Positions 9,167 to 20,179 are shown, counted from the first letter of the stretch. The stretch is 64,000 bases of DNA from Procambarus clarkii (GCF_040958095.1 NC_091152.1:14604266-14668265), one strand, 5' to 3'. The notes: generated by a model from the letters alone, not told the origin. Translations and numbers: made by a program.

Positions 9167-10114
9167 TTGCTTAGCCATGCTGGGGCCGTATACTCCAGGG
9201 GTGAGGTCTCGAAGTGGCGAGGCATCACCAGTGGAGTCCCACAGGGATCAGTCCTTGGACCTATACTGTTTCTGATATATGTAAATGATCTCCCAGAGGG
9301 AATAGACTCGTTCCTCTATATGTTTGCTGATGATGCAAAAATTATGCGAAGGATTAAGACAGAAAAAGATAGTATAAGGCTACAAGACGACCCAGACAAA
9401 CTGAAGGAATGGTCTAACAAATGGCTTCTAAAGTTCAACCCAAGTAAATGTAAGGTGATGAAACTAGGCGGTGGAAATAGGAGGCCAGAAACTGGATACC
9501 GAATGGGAGATGAAGTCCTGCACGAAACGGACAGAGAGAAAGATCTAGCTGATATCACGCCAAACCTGTCCACTGAAGCCCACATCAAAAGAACAACATC
9601 GGCAGCGTATGCGAGACTGGCTAACATCAGAACTACCTTCAGAAATCTGTATAAGGAATCCTTCAGAACCTTGTATACCAAATATGTAAGCCCAATCCTG
9701 GAGTATGCGGCCCCAGCATGGAGCCCGTACCTTGTCAAGCACAGGATGAAGCTGGAAAAAGTTAAGAGGTATGCCACTAGGCTAGTCCCAGACCTAAGAG
9801 GCATGAGTTACGAGGAAAGGCTGTGTGAACTGCACCTCACGTCCCTGGAAGACAGAAGAGCTCGGGGAGATATGATCACCACATACAAAATTCTCATGGG
9901 AATTGACAGGGTAGACAAGGATAGATTATTTAACACGGGTGGTACACGCACAAGGGGACACGGGTGGAAGCTGAGTACCCAAATGAGCGAAAGAGACATT
10001 ACAAAAAACTTTTTCAGTGTCAGAGTAGTTAGGAAATGGAATGCACTAGGAAGTGATGTGGTGGAGGCTGACTCCATACACAGTTTCAAATGTAGATATG
10101 ATAGAGCCCAGTAG
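9167..10114 (+). pseudogene. LINE family A reverse transcriptase, 5'-truncated (315 aa)
   Basis: C-terminal half of a non-LTR retrotransposon RT, the enzyme that copies element RNA into DNA at a nicked target. Visible motifs are SGVPQGSVLGPILF (RT motif B region, residues about 22-37), the catalytic FADD at residues 53-56, and a following thumb/C-terminal region with SPILEYAAPAWSPYL and a terminal EADSIHSFKCRYDRAQ shared with other family A fragments here. Endonuclease, RT fingers and catalytic motif A are missing, so the copy is dead on arrival, as 5'-truncated LINEs usually are. The 3' end is complete. The frame has no internal stop, so insertion is fairly recent. The clade is jockey/CR1-like by motif. 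The apparent start methionine is only the first ATG in the fragment. Confidence 0.85.
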
Positions 10115-10205
10115 GCTCAGGAACCTGTACACCTGTTGATTGACAGTTGAGAGGCGGGACCAAAGAGCCAGAGCTCAACCCCCGCAAGCACAACTAGGTG
10201 AGTAC
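10115..10205 (+). mobile_element. LINE family A 3' UTR/tail
   Basis: The sequence from ACACCTGTTGATTGACAG through GAGGCGGGACCAAAGAGCC to CACAACTAGGTGAGTAC is the conserved 3' end of family A. It recurs in type A SINEs. Unlike most other copies it is not followed by (AC)n. Confidence 0.85.
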
Positions 10206-10727
10206 CTCCACCACGCGCCCCTCACAACCACCCTCCCCCCATCTCCCCGTCGCTCCAAGATAACACATGCTACTCACCTTTATCATAACTCGTTATCTCT
10301 CGCTATCATAACCATCTTCCCCCTGTTAATTCCTTTCTTGTTCTAATTACACCTTCGCCTGACGTTATCTTTCTTTACCCTTTCTTATCCTCTAATCGCT
10401 CTTGCCATTATTCTTATCTCCGCCAACTATCTTCCCCCTCCCCTTCTCCTCCGGACCGTTCATATCGCTTCACTAAATGCGAAAACAAGCAATTGCCCCA
10501 ATGCAACACCTGTAACCTGTAGTTTAGCTCACTGCATCCATTAGTAGTGTGGTGGCGGAGGCCGCGCCCCTGCGGTCCGCAGATACATAGAAATGTTATC
10601 AATTGACAAAAATTACCTCAATTACTCCCTGTTTAAAACTTCTCCCTCGGAAAATGTTTAGTTTGGAATTATAAATTATTCTTTATGCAGTTTCTGCACG
10701 ATGCCTTATCATACAAGACTAGAGGGT
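10206..10727. other. Unique pyrimidine-rich stretch
   Basis: No feature is recognised between the LINE tail and the 40-bp array. Confidence 0.4.
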
Positions 10728-11700
10728 GATGTCACACTGGAACACACTTCCTGTCTATATTCAGGGTGTTGTCACACTGGAACACACTTCCTGTCTATAT
10801 TCAGGGTGATGTCACACTGGAACACACTTCCTGTCTATATTCAGGGTGTTGTCACACTGGAACACACTTCCTGTCTATATTCAGGGTGATGTCACACTGG
10901 AACACACTTCCTGTCTATATTCAGGGTGATGTCACACTAGAACACACTTCCTGTCTATATTCAGGGTGATGTCACACTGGAACACACTTCCTGTCTATAT
11001 TCAGGGTGATGTCACACTAGAACACACTTCCTGTCTATATTCAGGGTGATGTCACACTGGAACACACTTCCTGTCTATATTCAGGGTGATGTCACACTGG
11101 AACACACTTCCTGTCTATATTCAGGGTGATGTCACACTGGAACACACTTCCTGTCTATATTCAGGGTGATGTCACACTGGAACACACTTCCTGTCTATAT
11201 TCAGGGTGATGTCACACTGGAACACACTTCCTGTCTATATTCAGGGTGATGTCACACTGGAACACACTTCCTGTCTATATTCAGGGTGATGTCACACTGG
11301 AACACACTTCCTGTCTATATTCAGGGTGATGTCACACTAGAACACACTTCCTGTCTATATTCAGGGTGATGTCACACTAGAACACACTTCCTGTCTATAT
11401 TCAGGGTGATGTCACACTAGAACACACTTCTTGTCTATATTCAGGGTGATGTCACACTAGAACACACTTCCTGTCTATATTCAGGGTGATGTCACACTAG
11501 AACACACTTCCTGTCTATATTCAGGGTGATGTCACACTAGAACACACTTCCTGTCTATATTCAGGGTGATGTCACACTAGAACACACTTCCTGTCTATAT
11601 TCAGGGTGATGTCACACTAGAACACACTTCCTGTCTATATTCAGGGTGATGTCACACTGGAACACACTTCCTGTCTATATTCAGGGTGATGTCACACTGG
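10728..11700. repeat. 40-bp minisatellite, about 24 copies
   Basis: The unit contains GTCACACTGGAACACACTTC then CTGTCTATATTCAGGGTGAT. Copies differ mainly at CACTGG/CACTAG and GTGTT/GTGAT. GTGTT occurs only in the first copies and CACTAG is concentrated in 11330-11640, so variants spread locally. Confidence 0.97.
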
Positions 11701-11715
11701 AACTCATTTCCCTGG

Positions 11716-11903
11716 AAACACAAACCGAAACTGTCTATTTCCCGCTTGTTACAACTTGTAATAAAGTTGTTACATCTTGGCTTAACGTGTTTATGACGTA
11801 TTTGAACGTTGTTACAACTTGCTATATTGGTTGTTATAACTGGTTAGGAGGTGTTAAAACTTGTTCGAACGTTGTACCAACGTCGTAGTTTCGGTGTGTG
11901 TTT
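11716..11903. mobile_element. 188-bp TIR element (possible MITE)
   Basis: AAACACAAACCGAAACT (11716-11732) and AGTTTCGGTGTGTGTTT (11887-11903) are 17-bp inverted termini with one mismatch. The interior is AT-rich with repeated GTTACAACTTG-like words. No convincing target duplication was seen and it is a single copy, so this is tentative. Confidence 0.5.
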
Positions 11904-12085
11904 GGCGGGTTCCGACCTATACTTCTAATAACCTTCCAAGAATCAAGTTTTATGAATTCTGAACTAAAGACAGAGTCCCGACGAGAGTGGTAACGATCTT
12001 TGAAGGACGACGTCTCCGAGACGTTCTGGGATTACAATACATGTAATGAGTTCAATGAGAGATATTCAACGTTGTACAACAGTGA

Positions 12086-12094
12086 CATATATAC

Positions 12095-12167
<73 letters not shown>
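12086..12167. repeat. (AT)n microsatellite
   Basis: About 40 TA units, self-complementary. Confidence 0.95.
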
Positions 12168-12169
<2 letters not shown>

Positions 12170-12249
12170 CAACATATATACCGGACAGATGAGGACGAAA
12201 CTGATTTAAACTACAGCTGTATGTGACACCTGCATACACCCTGCCCCTG

Positions 12250-12621
12250 CAACCCGTTCTCGCAAATTCGTAAAGTCAATATTGACTTATTAACTACGTG
12301 CATAGGTGATATACTAAACATAATAGATACCCTTAAAAAGATTCATAGAAAACACCGACCTTACCTAACCTTGTTAGTATTTTAAGATAAGCATCTTATT
12401 GCTTCGTAATTACAATTATTACTTAACCTATACCTATTATAGGTTAGGTAATAATTGTAATTACGAAGCACTAAGATGCTTATCTTAAGATATTAACAAG
12501 GTTAGGTAAGGTCGGTGTTTTCTATGAATTTTTTTAAGGGTATCTATTATGTTAAGTATGGCACCTATGGCACATATTTAATAAGTCAATATTGACTTAT
12601 TAAATTTGCGAGAACGGGTTG
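12250..12621. mobile_element. 372-bp hairpin MITE, copy 2, 7-bp TSD
   Basis: Same CAACCCGTTCTCGC ... GCGAGAACGGGTTG termini and the same internal hairpin as 7404-7774, with scattered differences. The flanks GCCCCTG (12243-12249) and CCCCCTG (12622-12628) agree at 6 of 7 positions, again supporting a 7-bp target duplication. Confidence 0.85.
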
Positions 12622-12629
12622 CCCCCTGA

Positions 12630-13030
12630 TGTTAAAAACCTGCGTACCGTAATAGCTGAGAAAGCTGTACAGAAGATAAACAATGGGAGTTATGACAGTG
12701 CTTCTAACATATACTCTGATAACAGCAGACATGGAACGCCCGAAGGGTATAATTATCTGTGTCTAATGCTTTCTCTTCCATACAGAGCTACTGCTCTAAT
12801 CATACTATTAAACAGAGTATTTGATTATATACTCATGGCCTTTCTACTTGACGAGTTGGACACCTCTGACTTTCAATTTAGATAGTAATCTGACTACTCA
12901 TCAACGATGTGTAGTTAACGTGGCGTGGGAGACTATTCAGTTCAACAACTGCTCTGTTTCTTGATGCTTCAAAGCTTTTGATAACGTTCACACCCCCAAA
13001 CCCAACTATGACCTTTCCAGAAATATAAAC
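12630..13030 (+). pseudogene. Decayed LINE RT fragment, different clade
   Basis: One frame (to 12885) contains LPYRATALIILLNRVFDYIL followed by ELDTSDFQF. These correspond to the LINE RT motifs usually seen as YRxIxL..xxxKxFxxxI and SDxQFGF. After a frame change, about 12955-13000 reads ALFLDAS and KAFDNVHT, the catalytic motif A region (FLDxSKAFDxV). At least two frame disruptions are present and both ends are missing. The family is distinct from LINE A and B and clearly older. Confidence 0.6.
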
Positions 13031-13132
13031 AATATATGTTAGAAAGTACAAGTAAAGAATGAGTGAAGAATGGGGTAGCGGGTCTACAAGACAGCTGCAA
13101 CACAACTGGTCAGCTGGGGGAGCAGGGAGACA

Positions 13133-13160
13133 CACACACACGACCTCTCCCTCAGACACG

Positions 13161-13209
<49 letters not shown>

Positions 13210-13226
13210 CCTCTCCCTCAGACACG

Positions 13227-13290
<64 letters not shown>
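13133..13290. repeat. (AC)n with two copies of an embedded insert
   Basis: AC runs are interrupted twice by the same GACCTCTCCCTCAGACACG block (about 13142 and 13207), so a compound unit of about 65 bp has been duplicated. Confidence 0.9.
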
Positions 13291-13292
<2 letters not shown>

Positions 13293-13295
<3 letters not shown>

Positions 13296-13689
13296 ACATG
13301 AGGGAACTGTGCCTTACGACACTAGAAAGAAGAAGGGAGAGGGGGGACATGATAGGAACGTATAAGATACTCAGAGGAATTGACAGAGTGGACATAGACG
13401 AAATGTTCACACGGAATAGTAACAGAACGAGAGGACATGGATGGAAGCTTGAAACTCAGATGAGTCACAGAGATGTAAGGAAGTTTTCTTTTAGCGTGAG
13501 AGTAGTGGGGAAATGGAATGCACTTCAGGAACAGGTTGTGGAAGCAAATACTATTCATAATTTTAAAACCAGGTATGATAGGGAAATGGGACAGGAGTCA
13601 TTGCTGTAAACAACCGATGCTCGAAAGGCGGGATCCAAGAGTCAATGCTCGATCCTGCAAGCACATATAGGTGAGTACATATAGGTGAG
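13293..13689 (+). pseudogene. LINE family B, 3'-terminal fragment
   Basis: Codes the last ~100 residues of the family B ORF ([20 protein letters not shown] ... NTIHNFKTRYDREMGQESLL) and is nearly identical to 24390-24693. It includes the family B 3' end (ACAACCGATGCTCGAAAGGC ... GGTGAGTAC). It begins directly after one (AC)n tract and ends in another. The terminal TATAGGTGAGTACA block is doubled. Confidence 0.9.
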
Positions 13690-13701
13690 TACACACACAC
13701 A

Positions 13702-13781
<80 letters not shown>

Positions 13782-13808
13782 AGACACACACACACACACA
13801 CACACACA

Positions 13809-13879
<71 letters not shown>
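13690..13879. repeat. (AC)n following LINE B tail
   Basis: About 190 bp of AC with a few GACAC/CCAGAC interruptions, starting at the LINE 3' end GTGAGTAC. Confidence 0.95.
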
Positions 13880-13882
<3 letters not shown>

Positions 13883-13965
13883 CTTTCCAAAAACAAAGAA
13901 AACACATCTGCACATCATTATCCTTCCCGACCCTCGACCAGCTAGGGTGAGGGTAGGGAAACCAG

Positions 13966-14312
13966 GTCCAGGGCTCCAGGACCTGGCTGTGCGACACGAC
14001 CCCTACCCGACCAGTGGATTAGGGGCTCCAGGACCTGACTGTGCGACACGACCCCTACCCGACCAGTGGATTAGGGGCTCCAGGACCCAACTGTGCGACA
14101 CGACCCCTACACGACCAGTGGATCAGGAGCTCCAGGACCTGACTGTGCGACACGAGCCCTACTCGACCAGTGGATTAGGGGCTCCAGGACCCGACTGTGC
14201 AACACGACCCCTACTCGACCAGTGGATCAGGGGCTCCAGGACCCAACTGCGCGACACGAGCCCTACTCGACCAGTGGATCAGGGTGCTCCAGGACCCGAC
14301 TGTGCGACCTAC
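13966..14312. repeat. 52-bp minisatellite, about 6.7 copies
   Basis: The unit contains GGGGCTCCAGGACCTGACTG, TGCGACACGACCCCTAC and GACCAGTGGATTA. Variant positions alternate among copies. Confidence 0.95.
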
Positions 14313-14796
14313 TCTCGCCCCCATGACCTGGATATGAGAAGGGAGCCAGCAGCGAAATAACCTCACATCCTGACGATAATTGACCTGACTTCCGAGAGGG
14401 CCGCTCGTGGCTGGCATCCCCCCTGAGGTCCTCTGGTCTGGCCACCAAACAATTCAGCTTCTACTACCTTGACCACTTGATGAACTATGTAGAGTCTGGT
14501 TTTCTATAAATATAGATGGGGGTGAGAAGTGTCTCGTGTCTGGGGGGATACGATTTTGGCGGGTCTCGTTATCTCTGCGGCCTTCTTCTCCTGCTGGAGG
14601 TCCTGCCGTGCTGGGTTTTGTGTCGTCTGCCTCTCCCTCGGAGAAGCTATCAGGAGAGAATCGCCAGCTCCAGAAACTTGAGCGGAATTTCTTTGTATTC
14701 TGCTATCTCTTCCTTTCTTCTCTTTGTGCGTTATTTTCAGAGCGTGTGTACGCTATACAGGTGTACACTACACACACGCTACATAGATACATGTAC
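14313..14796. other. Unique stretch
   Basis: No homologous frame. The right edge (GTGTACACTACACACACG words) grades into AC repeats. Confidence 0.4.
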
Positions 14797-14797
14797 A

Positions 14798-14868
<71 letters not shown>
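14797..14868. repeat. (AC)n microsatellite
   Basis: About 36 AC units. A decayed LINE fragment begins about 20 bp downstream. Confidence 0.95.
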
Positions 14869-14872
<4 letters not shown>

Positions 14873-14889
14873 GTGGGTTGCAAGATTCT

Positions 14890-15449
14890 GTACTACGACT
14901 TAACAAGCTGTAGAGCTGGTCCAAGAAATGGCTGCTAGATTTCAACACTAGTAAAGTGTAAGGTGATGGAAATGGGATCAAGAGCCATGACACAGAAAGA
15001 CCAATACATGATGAAGGGAAACAACCTTCCTGTAACGACTAGGGAAAAAGGCCTGGACTTATCACCAAGCTAAACTCCGAAGACTCGTAAACAGAATAAC
15101 TACATCCTTCAGTAACTTAATTATGGATGTATTTAAATCACTGTATACCGCCTATGTGAGGCCAGTCTTAGAGTATGCCGCACCATCCTGGAGCCCCACC
15201 CTCAAAAAAAAAACACACATTAGGAAGCTCGAAAAGGTGCAAAAGTTTGCAACAAAACTCGTCCCAGAGCTGCGAGGGATGAAGTACGAAGAGAGATTGA
15301 AGAAATTAAACCTGATGATATTAAAAAGGAGAGAGAGAGAGGGGGGGAGAGGACATGATACAGATGTATAAAATACTTTGGGGATTGACAGGGTGGAAAA
15401 AGAGAAAATGTTTACAACGAATATCAATAGAACAATTGAAAACAAGTAC
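14890..15449 (+). pseudogene. LINE fragment related to family B, frameshifted
   Basis: Starts at KKWLLDFNTSK-like sequence after the FADD motif and runs through LYTAYVRPVLEYAAPSWSPT and LVPELRGMKYEERLKKLNL before ending in an unrelated minisatellite. Several frame changes and a short internal loss near 15050 are visible. An AG-rich expansion sits at 15328-15352. It is diverged from the 23.2-24.7 kb copy, so it is older or a sister subfamily. Confidence 0.75.
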
Positions 15450-15662
15450 TGCCCGGGCCACCCACTGCCCAGGCCACCCACTACCCGGGCCACCCACTGC
15501 CCAGGCCACCCACTACCCGGGCCACCCACTGCCCAGGCCACCCACTACCCGGGCCACCCACTGCCCGGGCCACCCACTACCCGGGCCACCCACTACACGG
15601 GCCACCCACTACACGGGCCACCCACTGCCCTGGCCACCCACTACCCGGGCCACCCACTACCC
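15450..15662. repeat. 15-bp minisatellite, about 14 copies
   Basis: The unit is GGCCACCCACTACCC, alternating with ACTGCCC and ACTACAC variants. The period is a multiple of three, so frames stay open without being genes. Confidence 0.95.
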
Positions 15663-15782
15663 CCTCCTCCACCCTCTGCCGCCCCCCCCCCCCTCCCTGT
15701 GCCATGTGCAATGCGCGCGCGCACATTTTTACGCGCGTGTTGTTTACGTGCGTGTGTGTGTGTGTGCGCGCGCGCGCGTGTT
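15663..15782. repeat. Poly-C and alternating purine-pyrimidine tract
   Basis: A poly-C run is followed by GCGCGCGC and then (GT)n/(GC)n at 15748-15781. This composition can adopt left-handed Z-DNA. Confidence 0.7.
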
Positions 15783-15993
15783 AACAGGGGCGCCAGGCTT
15801 AAGCATCAGATAGTGAGGTAGAGAGGAAGAAGAGACACTTAGGATGATTAAAGAAACATGGCGGTGATGAGTCTGGTCATGCGAGGGGTTATGATGGTCA
15901 CCAACACGCCACCAGTCATCATCAGTGATGATGCTCATCATGCCATAATTACTCTCACTATCACGGTAGTTATGGTGGCGGTAATGTTGATAT

Positions 15994-16290
15994 TGGTAAC
16001 GATGGGTGGTGATGGTGGTGGTGGTGAGGGTGGTGGTGAGGGTGGTGGTGAGGGTGGTGAGGGTGGTGGTGGTGGTGGTGATGGTGGTGGTGGTGAGGAT
16101 GGTGGTGGTGGTGGTGGTGGTGGTGTTGTTGGTGGTGGTGGTGATGGTGAGGGTGGTGGTGGTGATGGTGGTGGTGGTGAGGTTGGTGGTGGTGAGGGTG
16201 GTGGTGAGGGTGGTGGTGAGGGTGGTGGTGGTGATGGTGGTGGTGAGGGTGGTGGTGGTGATGGTGGTGGTGATGGTGAGGGTGACAGAG
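15994..16290. repeat. GGT-rich minisatellite
   Basis: Imperfect GGTGGTGAGGGTGGTGGTGA motifs with GAT/GAG variants, in triplet phase throughout. Confidence 0.9.
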
Positions 16291-16488
16291 GAGGTTAGTG
16301 TAACGGGAGAGGTTAGTGTGACGGGAGAGGTTAGTGTGACGGGAGAGGTTAGTGTGACTGGAGAGGTTAGTGTGACAGGAGAGGTTAGTGTGACGGGAGA
16401 GGTTAGTGTGACGGGAGAGGTTAGTGTGACGGGAGAGGTTAGTGTGACTGGAGAGGTTAGTGTGACAGGAGAGGTTAGTGTGACATGA
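16291..16488. repeat. 18-bp minisatellite, 11 copies
   Basis: The unit is GGAGAGGTTAGTGTGACG, with CTGG and CAGG variants appearing in order twice. This suggests duplication of a block of several units. Confidence 0.95.
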
Positions 16489-16627
16489 GAGCGTGGGAGC
16501 ATCGAACCCTAGCCCTCCAAGTCATCTTAGCATGAGCGCCGGTTGTGTTCTAAAGGTCAGGGAGGGGGGGACGTCAGGTGCTGAGACCCAAGGAAAGGGA
16601 ACATCATCTCTCAAGCATTAATACAAG

Positions 16628-16690
16628 CGGTTGAGAGGCGGGACCAAAGAGCCAGAGCTCAACCCCCGCCAGCACAATTAGGCGAGTACA
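16628..16690 (+). mobile_element. LINE A-type 3' tail only
   Basis: GGTTGAGAGGCGGGACCAAA ... GCACAATTAGGCGAGTAC. It is either an extremely 5'-truncated LINE A or the tail of a type A SINE. No AC run follows. Confidence 0.7.
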
Positions 16691-16910
16691 GACTCCTTAA
16701 TGAGACAAAGAAAACGGGAAGTGGTATTCAAAAGAAAGGGGTTATGTGACCATCCGAGGGGAGAGGAATTAAGACGTTAGAGAAGAACATTTAAGAAGAG
16801 GGAAGTATTCACATTAGGATCAGGAGTGAGACGGAAAGGGATACAAGGAATAGGACAAGAGAAAGAGAAAAGGGAAAACAGAAGCCGGTGTGAAAATGTG
16901 GTTTAGGTAG

Positions 16911-16990
16911 AACCTTGAGGTTACCTTGAGGTGCTTCCGGGGCTTAGCGTCCCCGCGGCCCGGTCGTCGACCAGGCCTCCTGGTTGCCGG
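16911..16990 (-). mobile_element. SINE type B tail fragment
   Basis: CTTGAGGTTACCTTGAGGTG, GGGGCTTAGCGTCCCCGCGG and GACCAGGCCTCCTGG match the reverse tail. The body and head are absent. Confidence 0.7.
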
Positions 16991-17257
16991 ACTGATCAAC
17001 AAACTGAAAGAAGGGGTCAATTCGAGTGAGCTTAAAGTATCTGTGATGGTAAAAGTCAGGTCACTGGCGCCTCATGGCAACAATGGAATAACTAACAACC
17101 AGTCGACACAAATTGTGGCCGTCTGTTTGGCCTCTAGTGGGGGTCGACCCGGGATCACCTCAGCTCCTTGGCCCACACGACCACAGTACTCACGGCCAAA
17201 CATCTAGTCACCTCCATGGCATAGCAGCCCACATGGCCATGAAAAAAAAACACATGA
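16991..17257. other. Unique stretch between SINEs
   Basis: Nothing recognised. Confidence 0.35.
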
Positions 17258-17511
17258 TAGCCGGTTGGCCGAGCGGACAGCACGCGGGACTTGTGATCCT
17301 GTGGTCCTGGGTTCGATCCCCCGCCCCGGCGAGAAACAATGGGCAGAGTTTCTTTCACCTTATGCCCCTGTTACCTAGCAGTAAAATAGGTACTTGGGTG
17401 TTAGTCAGCTGTCACGGGCTGCTTCCTGGGGGTGGAGGCCTGGTCGAGGACCGGGCCGCGGGGACACTAAAGCCCCGAAATCATCTCAAGATAACCTCAA
17501 GATAGCCACTA
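17258..17511 (+). mobile_element. tRNA-derived SINE type B, full length
   Basis: Head GCCGGTTGGCCGAGCGGACA with B-box GGGTTCGATCCC, the central domain, and a tail ending CATCTCAAGATAACCTCAAG. Confidence 0.9.
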
Positions 17512-18200
17512 TATTAGAAGAGATTTTATGTAAATTAAAAAGTGTGGCCGACATTCTTCCAATAGTTTTCTCTCAGCCGGTCACGGAAGCACTGTACAAG
17601 AAATTCTAATGATCTCCGTCTCTGCCCAAGTGGAGGTCGACGTCCGCTGTGATGAAAGTTTGTTACAAGGAGTGAGGCAGCGTGGACCCCACCCCACGAT
17701 GGATGACCCGTCCTCCCATATCGGTAATGGAACCTCCACTTATCATTAACTCCACTTTTTTTATATATTTGTGGAGCAGCACGGCGGGTAATGGGGCAGA
17801 ATGGAGGGCGATGTGTGTGTGTAATGGGCGAAACACATGTATCTTAACATCCCGGCCATTTGTCACTTTTTCTTTTGAAAAATGGCTTCCTTGGAAGGGT
17901 TTTTATCACCCTGGAGGACTAGTGCCAATGCAGGTCGGTCTTGCCAGAAGCTGACCTCTCTCTCCTGTGCCGTATATAAGCTTGTCACTCTCACAACCTC
18001 ACCCCAAGAGTGCCTCTAGCTACATTAATGCCAACTTCTTGACGAGGGAGACACCACTGTTGCTCTACGACGGCAAACCCTGAGCTTGGTCTTCAAGTAG
18101 CGCCCCGCTCCTACAAGACCCCAACGGCCACCCCAGACGAGAGATGGTGTCTAATATGGATTACCAACATTACTACAATGTTTCGCTTAATGCACCGGCG
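17512..18200. other. Unique stretch
   Basis: No repeat structure and no recognisable reading frame. Confidence 0.4.
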
Positions 18201-18202
18201 TG

Positions 18203-18263
18203 GGCGGGTGGGCGGAGGCTTTAGTTGGGCGGGGAGGAGGGCGGGAGTGTTGGTGGGCGGGAA
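18203..18263. repeat. G-rich minisatellite, left part (interrupted by SINE)
   Basis: TGGGCGGG-type units ending GGGAGTGTTGGTGGGCGGGA. The same unit resumes at 18560 beyond the SINE. Confidence 0.75.
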
Positions 18264-18545
18264 GGAGGTTATCTTGAGGTTATCTTGAGATGATTTCGGG
18301 GCTTTAGTGTCCCCGCGACCCGATCCTCGATCAGGCCTCCACCCCCAGGAAGCAGCCCGTGACAGCTGACTAACACCCAAGTACCTATTTTACTGCTAGG
18401 TAACAGGGGCATAGGGTGAAAGAAACTCTGCCCATTGTTTCTCGCCGGCGCCTGGGATCGAACCCAGGACCACAGGATCACAAGTCTACCCAGGACCACA
18501 GGATCACAAGTCCAGCGTGCTGTCCGCTCGGCCGACCGGCTCCCT
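18264..18545 (-). mobile_element. tRNA-derived SINE type B, reverse, with internal duplication
   Basis: A full-length reverse copy. In the head, ACCCAGGACCACAGGATCAC and the following AAGTC are duplicated in tandem. It lies inside a 17-bp GGGCGGG minisatellite, so the SINE is younger than that array. Confidence 0.9.
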
Positions 18546-18632
18546 GGAGGGTGGGAGAGGTGGTGGGCGGGAGTGTTGGTGGGCGGGAGTGTTGGTGGGC
18601 GGGAGTGTTGGTGGGCGGGGAGGAGGTGGGCG
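18546..18632. repeat. 17-bp G-rich minisatellite, right part
   Basis: About four copies of GAGTGTTGGTGGGCGGG. Confidence 0.85.
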
Positions 18633-19985
18633 GGTTAAGGCCTGCCTACTGGTGGCACTGCCAAGATTTACTACCTATTTTCTCAAGTGCATGAGTCAGG
18701 GCAATAAGGCTCTCCTGACGAACTGAAAATTGCAGAGAAATTAACCCTTGAAGTATGATGAAGAGCCCCGCCCCGAGCACACGCCACGCTGGGTACTACA
18801 GTGTTGATCACGCGCACGTGTGTAGCTCACACCTGACACACCTGAGCACCCGACACACCTACAGAACTGTAGGCTACACCTGCAGCCTACATAAGTAGCA
18901 GGCCACATCTGCACTTTCACTAAAGTCTTCAAAAGGTGAGGGAATATACCGGGAAGCACACATCATCCGCCTCTTCAGTAACCCTTAATTGGAGAGGAGG
19001 ATGGTGCAAGGATAGTGCGCCTGGTCTACAGGATACGCGACTCACCATACGCGACTGACCTGGACATATTCCATCTACAGAATATGGTCCAAGACCACAT
19101 CTAGGACCAGACCACCTTAGTCCCTGGATCACCATGCACAGGGTGCATAAGGGTTAATATAGTCTCGCTTAGGTGAACTGCAGCCAGGATAGCTGGCAGC
19201 CAACTATCTAAGCAGAGTCGTCATCTGGAGTACCACTTCTCCAAATGGTGTCTCACAAGAAAGTGGATGACTTGGCCGGAGCCCACGAGTGGATAAGGTG
19301 GCGGCCGGAGGGACCCCCATGCGCATACATGATATCCCTCCCGCTGCTCCGGGGCCTTGTTAGCAGCTTCCACTATGAATTAGTTTTTTCCATGCATGCC
19401 GATGTCAAGTCACCAATCGTGCTGCTTAGGCAGCTTGCTGTTTTGTCTTCAGCGTTAGTTCTTTTTTAATGATATACTGTTCACCTCTCCCTTTGTGTGC
19501 TGTGTCCCATATAAGAAAAACCAAATACAAAAGAATTTTCCATTTTGTGTACGTTATTATATGTTATTATTGTGTGTTATTATTATCATCTTAACTCTTG
19601 TGGGTTGTGATGAGATCTGCCATTTATGTGTATTTTAGTTTGTGTTTGATAGGGTATTAGGTATGCTTAGGGGCGCCTTCTGGCCATGCCCTGTGGCTGG
19701 GGGGATTGGTGCCCTGTAGCTACATGAACACCCTATACCCCTCAAGTGGCAAGGGGCAGTTAGGGGTCAACATATTTCTGCCTTAATGTGATTATTTTTT
19801 TATTTTTACTGAATGCTGTTTGTGTATTCCACAGTTCGCGTGCAGCTCTATCTTGTATGTTGTCTAGCATCTTAAGATTGGGTATAAGAGCTACAAATTA
19901 GTGGTTCCAGCGCCTTTAGAGATCAAATTGGGGGAGTTGTACAATGTTACACATCCTTTGGCCTCCATGTCATGCTCTACACTGC
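18633..19985. other. Long unique stretch, no gene recognised
   Basis: The longest featureless part of the first 20 kb. It contains a 74-codon frame (19245-19469) without recognisable homology and an AT-rich (GTTATTATT) segment near 19550-19585. No exon with conserved residues could be identified by eye. Confidence 0.4.
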
Positions 19986-20174
19986 ATGTTGACCAGACCA
20001 CACACTAGAAGGTGAAGGGACGACCACGTTTCGGTCCGTCCTGGACCACTCTCAAGTCGATCTCACAATCGACTTGAGAATGGTCCAGGACGGACCGAAA
20101 CGTCCTCGTCCCTTCACCTTCTAGTGTGTGGTCTGGTCAACATACTTCAGCCACGTTATTGTGACTCATCGCCT
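19986..20174. mobile_element. Foldback element (GGTCCAGGACGG family), copy 1
   Basis: Arms 19986-20056 and 20070-20143 are inverted copies, starting GTTGACCAGACCACACACTA and ending GTGTGGTCTGGTCAAC. A unique right extension (ATACTTCAGCCACGTTATTG ... CATCGCC) is shared with the copy at 63001. Each arm contains a hammerhead-ribozyme-like core. The family resembles Penelope-type terminal sequence more than a DNA transposon, but that is inference. Confidence 0.7.
20074..20110 (+). ncRNA. Hammerhead-like core, variant (right arm)
   Basis: Order: UUGAGAA core, one extra U, stem II GGTCC/GGACC (82-86 with 92-96 of the 20,0xx block), GAA, stem III ACG/CGT around a 4-base loop, then C. No stem I partner is visible because the palindrome junction lies immediately upstream. 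Same layout as the Penelope-like motif at 48098. Confidence 0.4.
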
Positions 20175-20179
20175 CTACA

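Noticed and set aside
15748-15782. CpG-island promoter
   Set aside because: Only an alternating GC/GT tract with no transcription-start features.
17258-17340. Functional tRNA gene
   Set aside because: A- and B-box-like words are present, but the segment continues into SINE body and tail, recurs many times, and the cloverleaf is imperfect. The same applies to the heads at 2934, 3637, 38450 and 43105.
19245-19469. 74-codon frame in unique DNA
   Set aside because: Length is compatible with chance and no homology is recognised.
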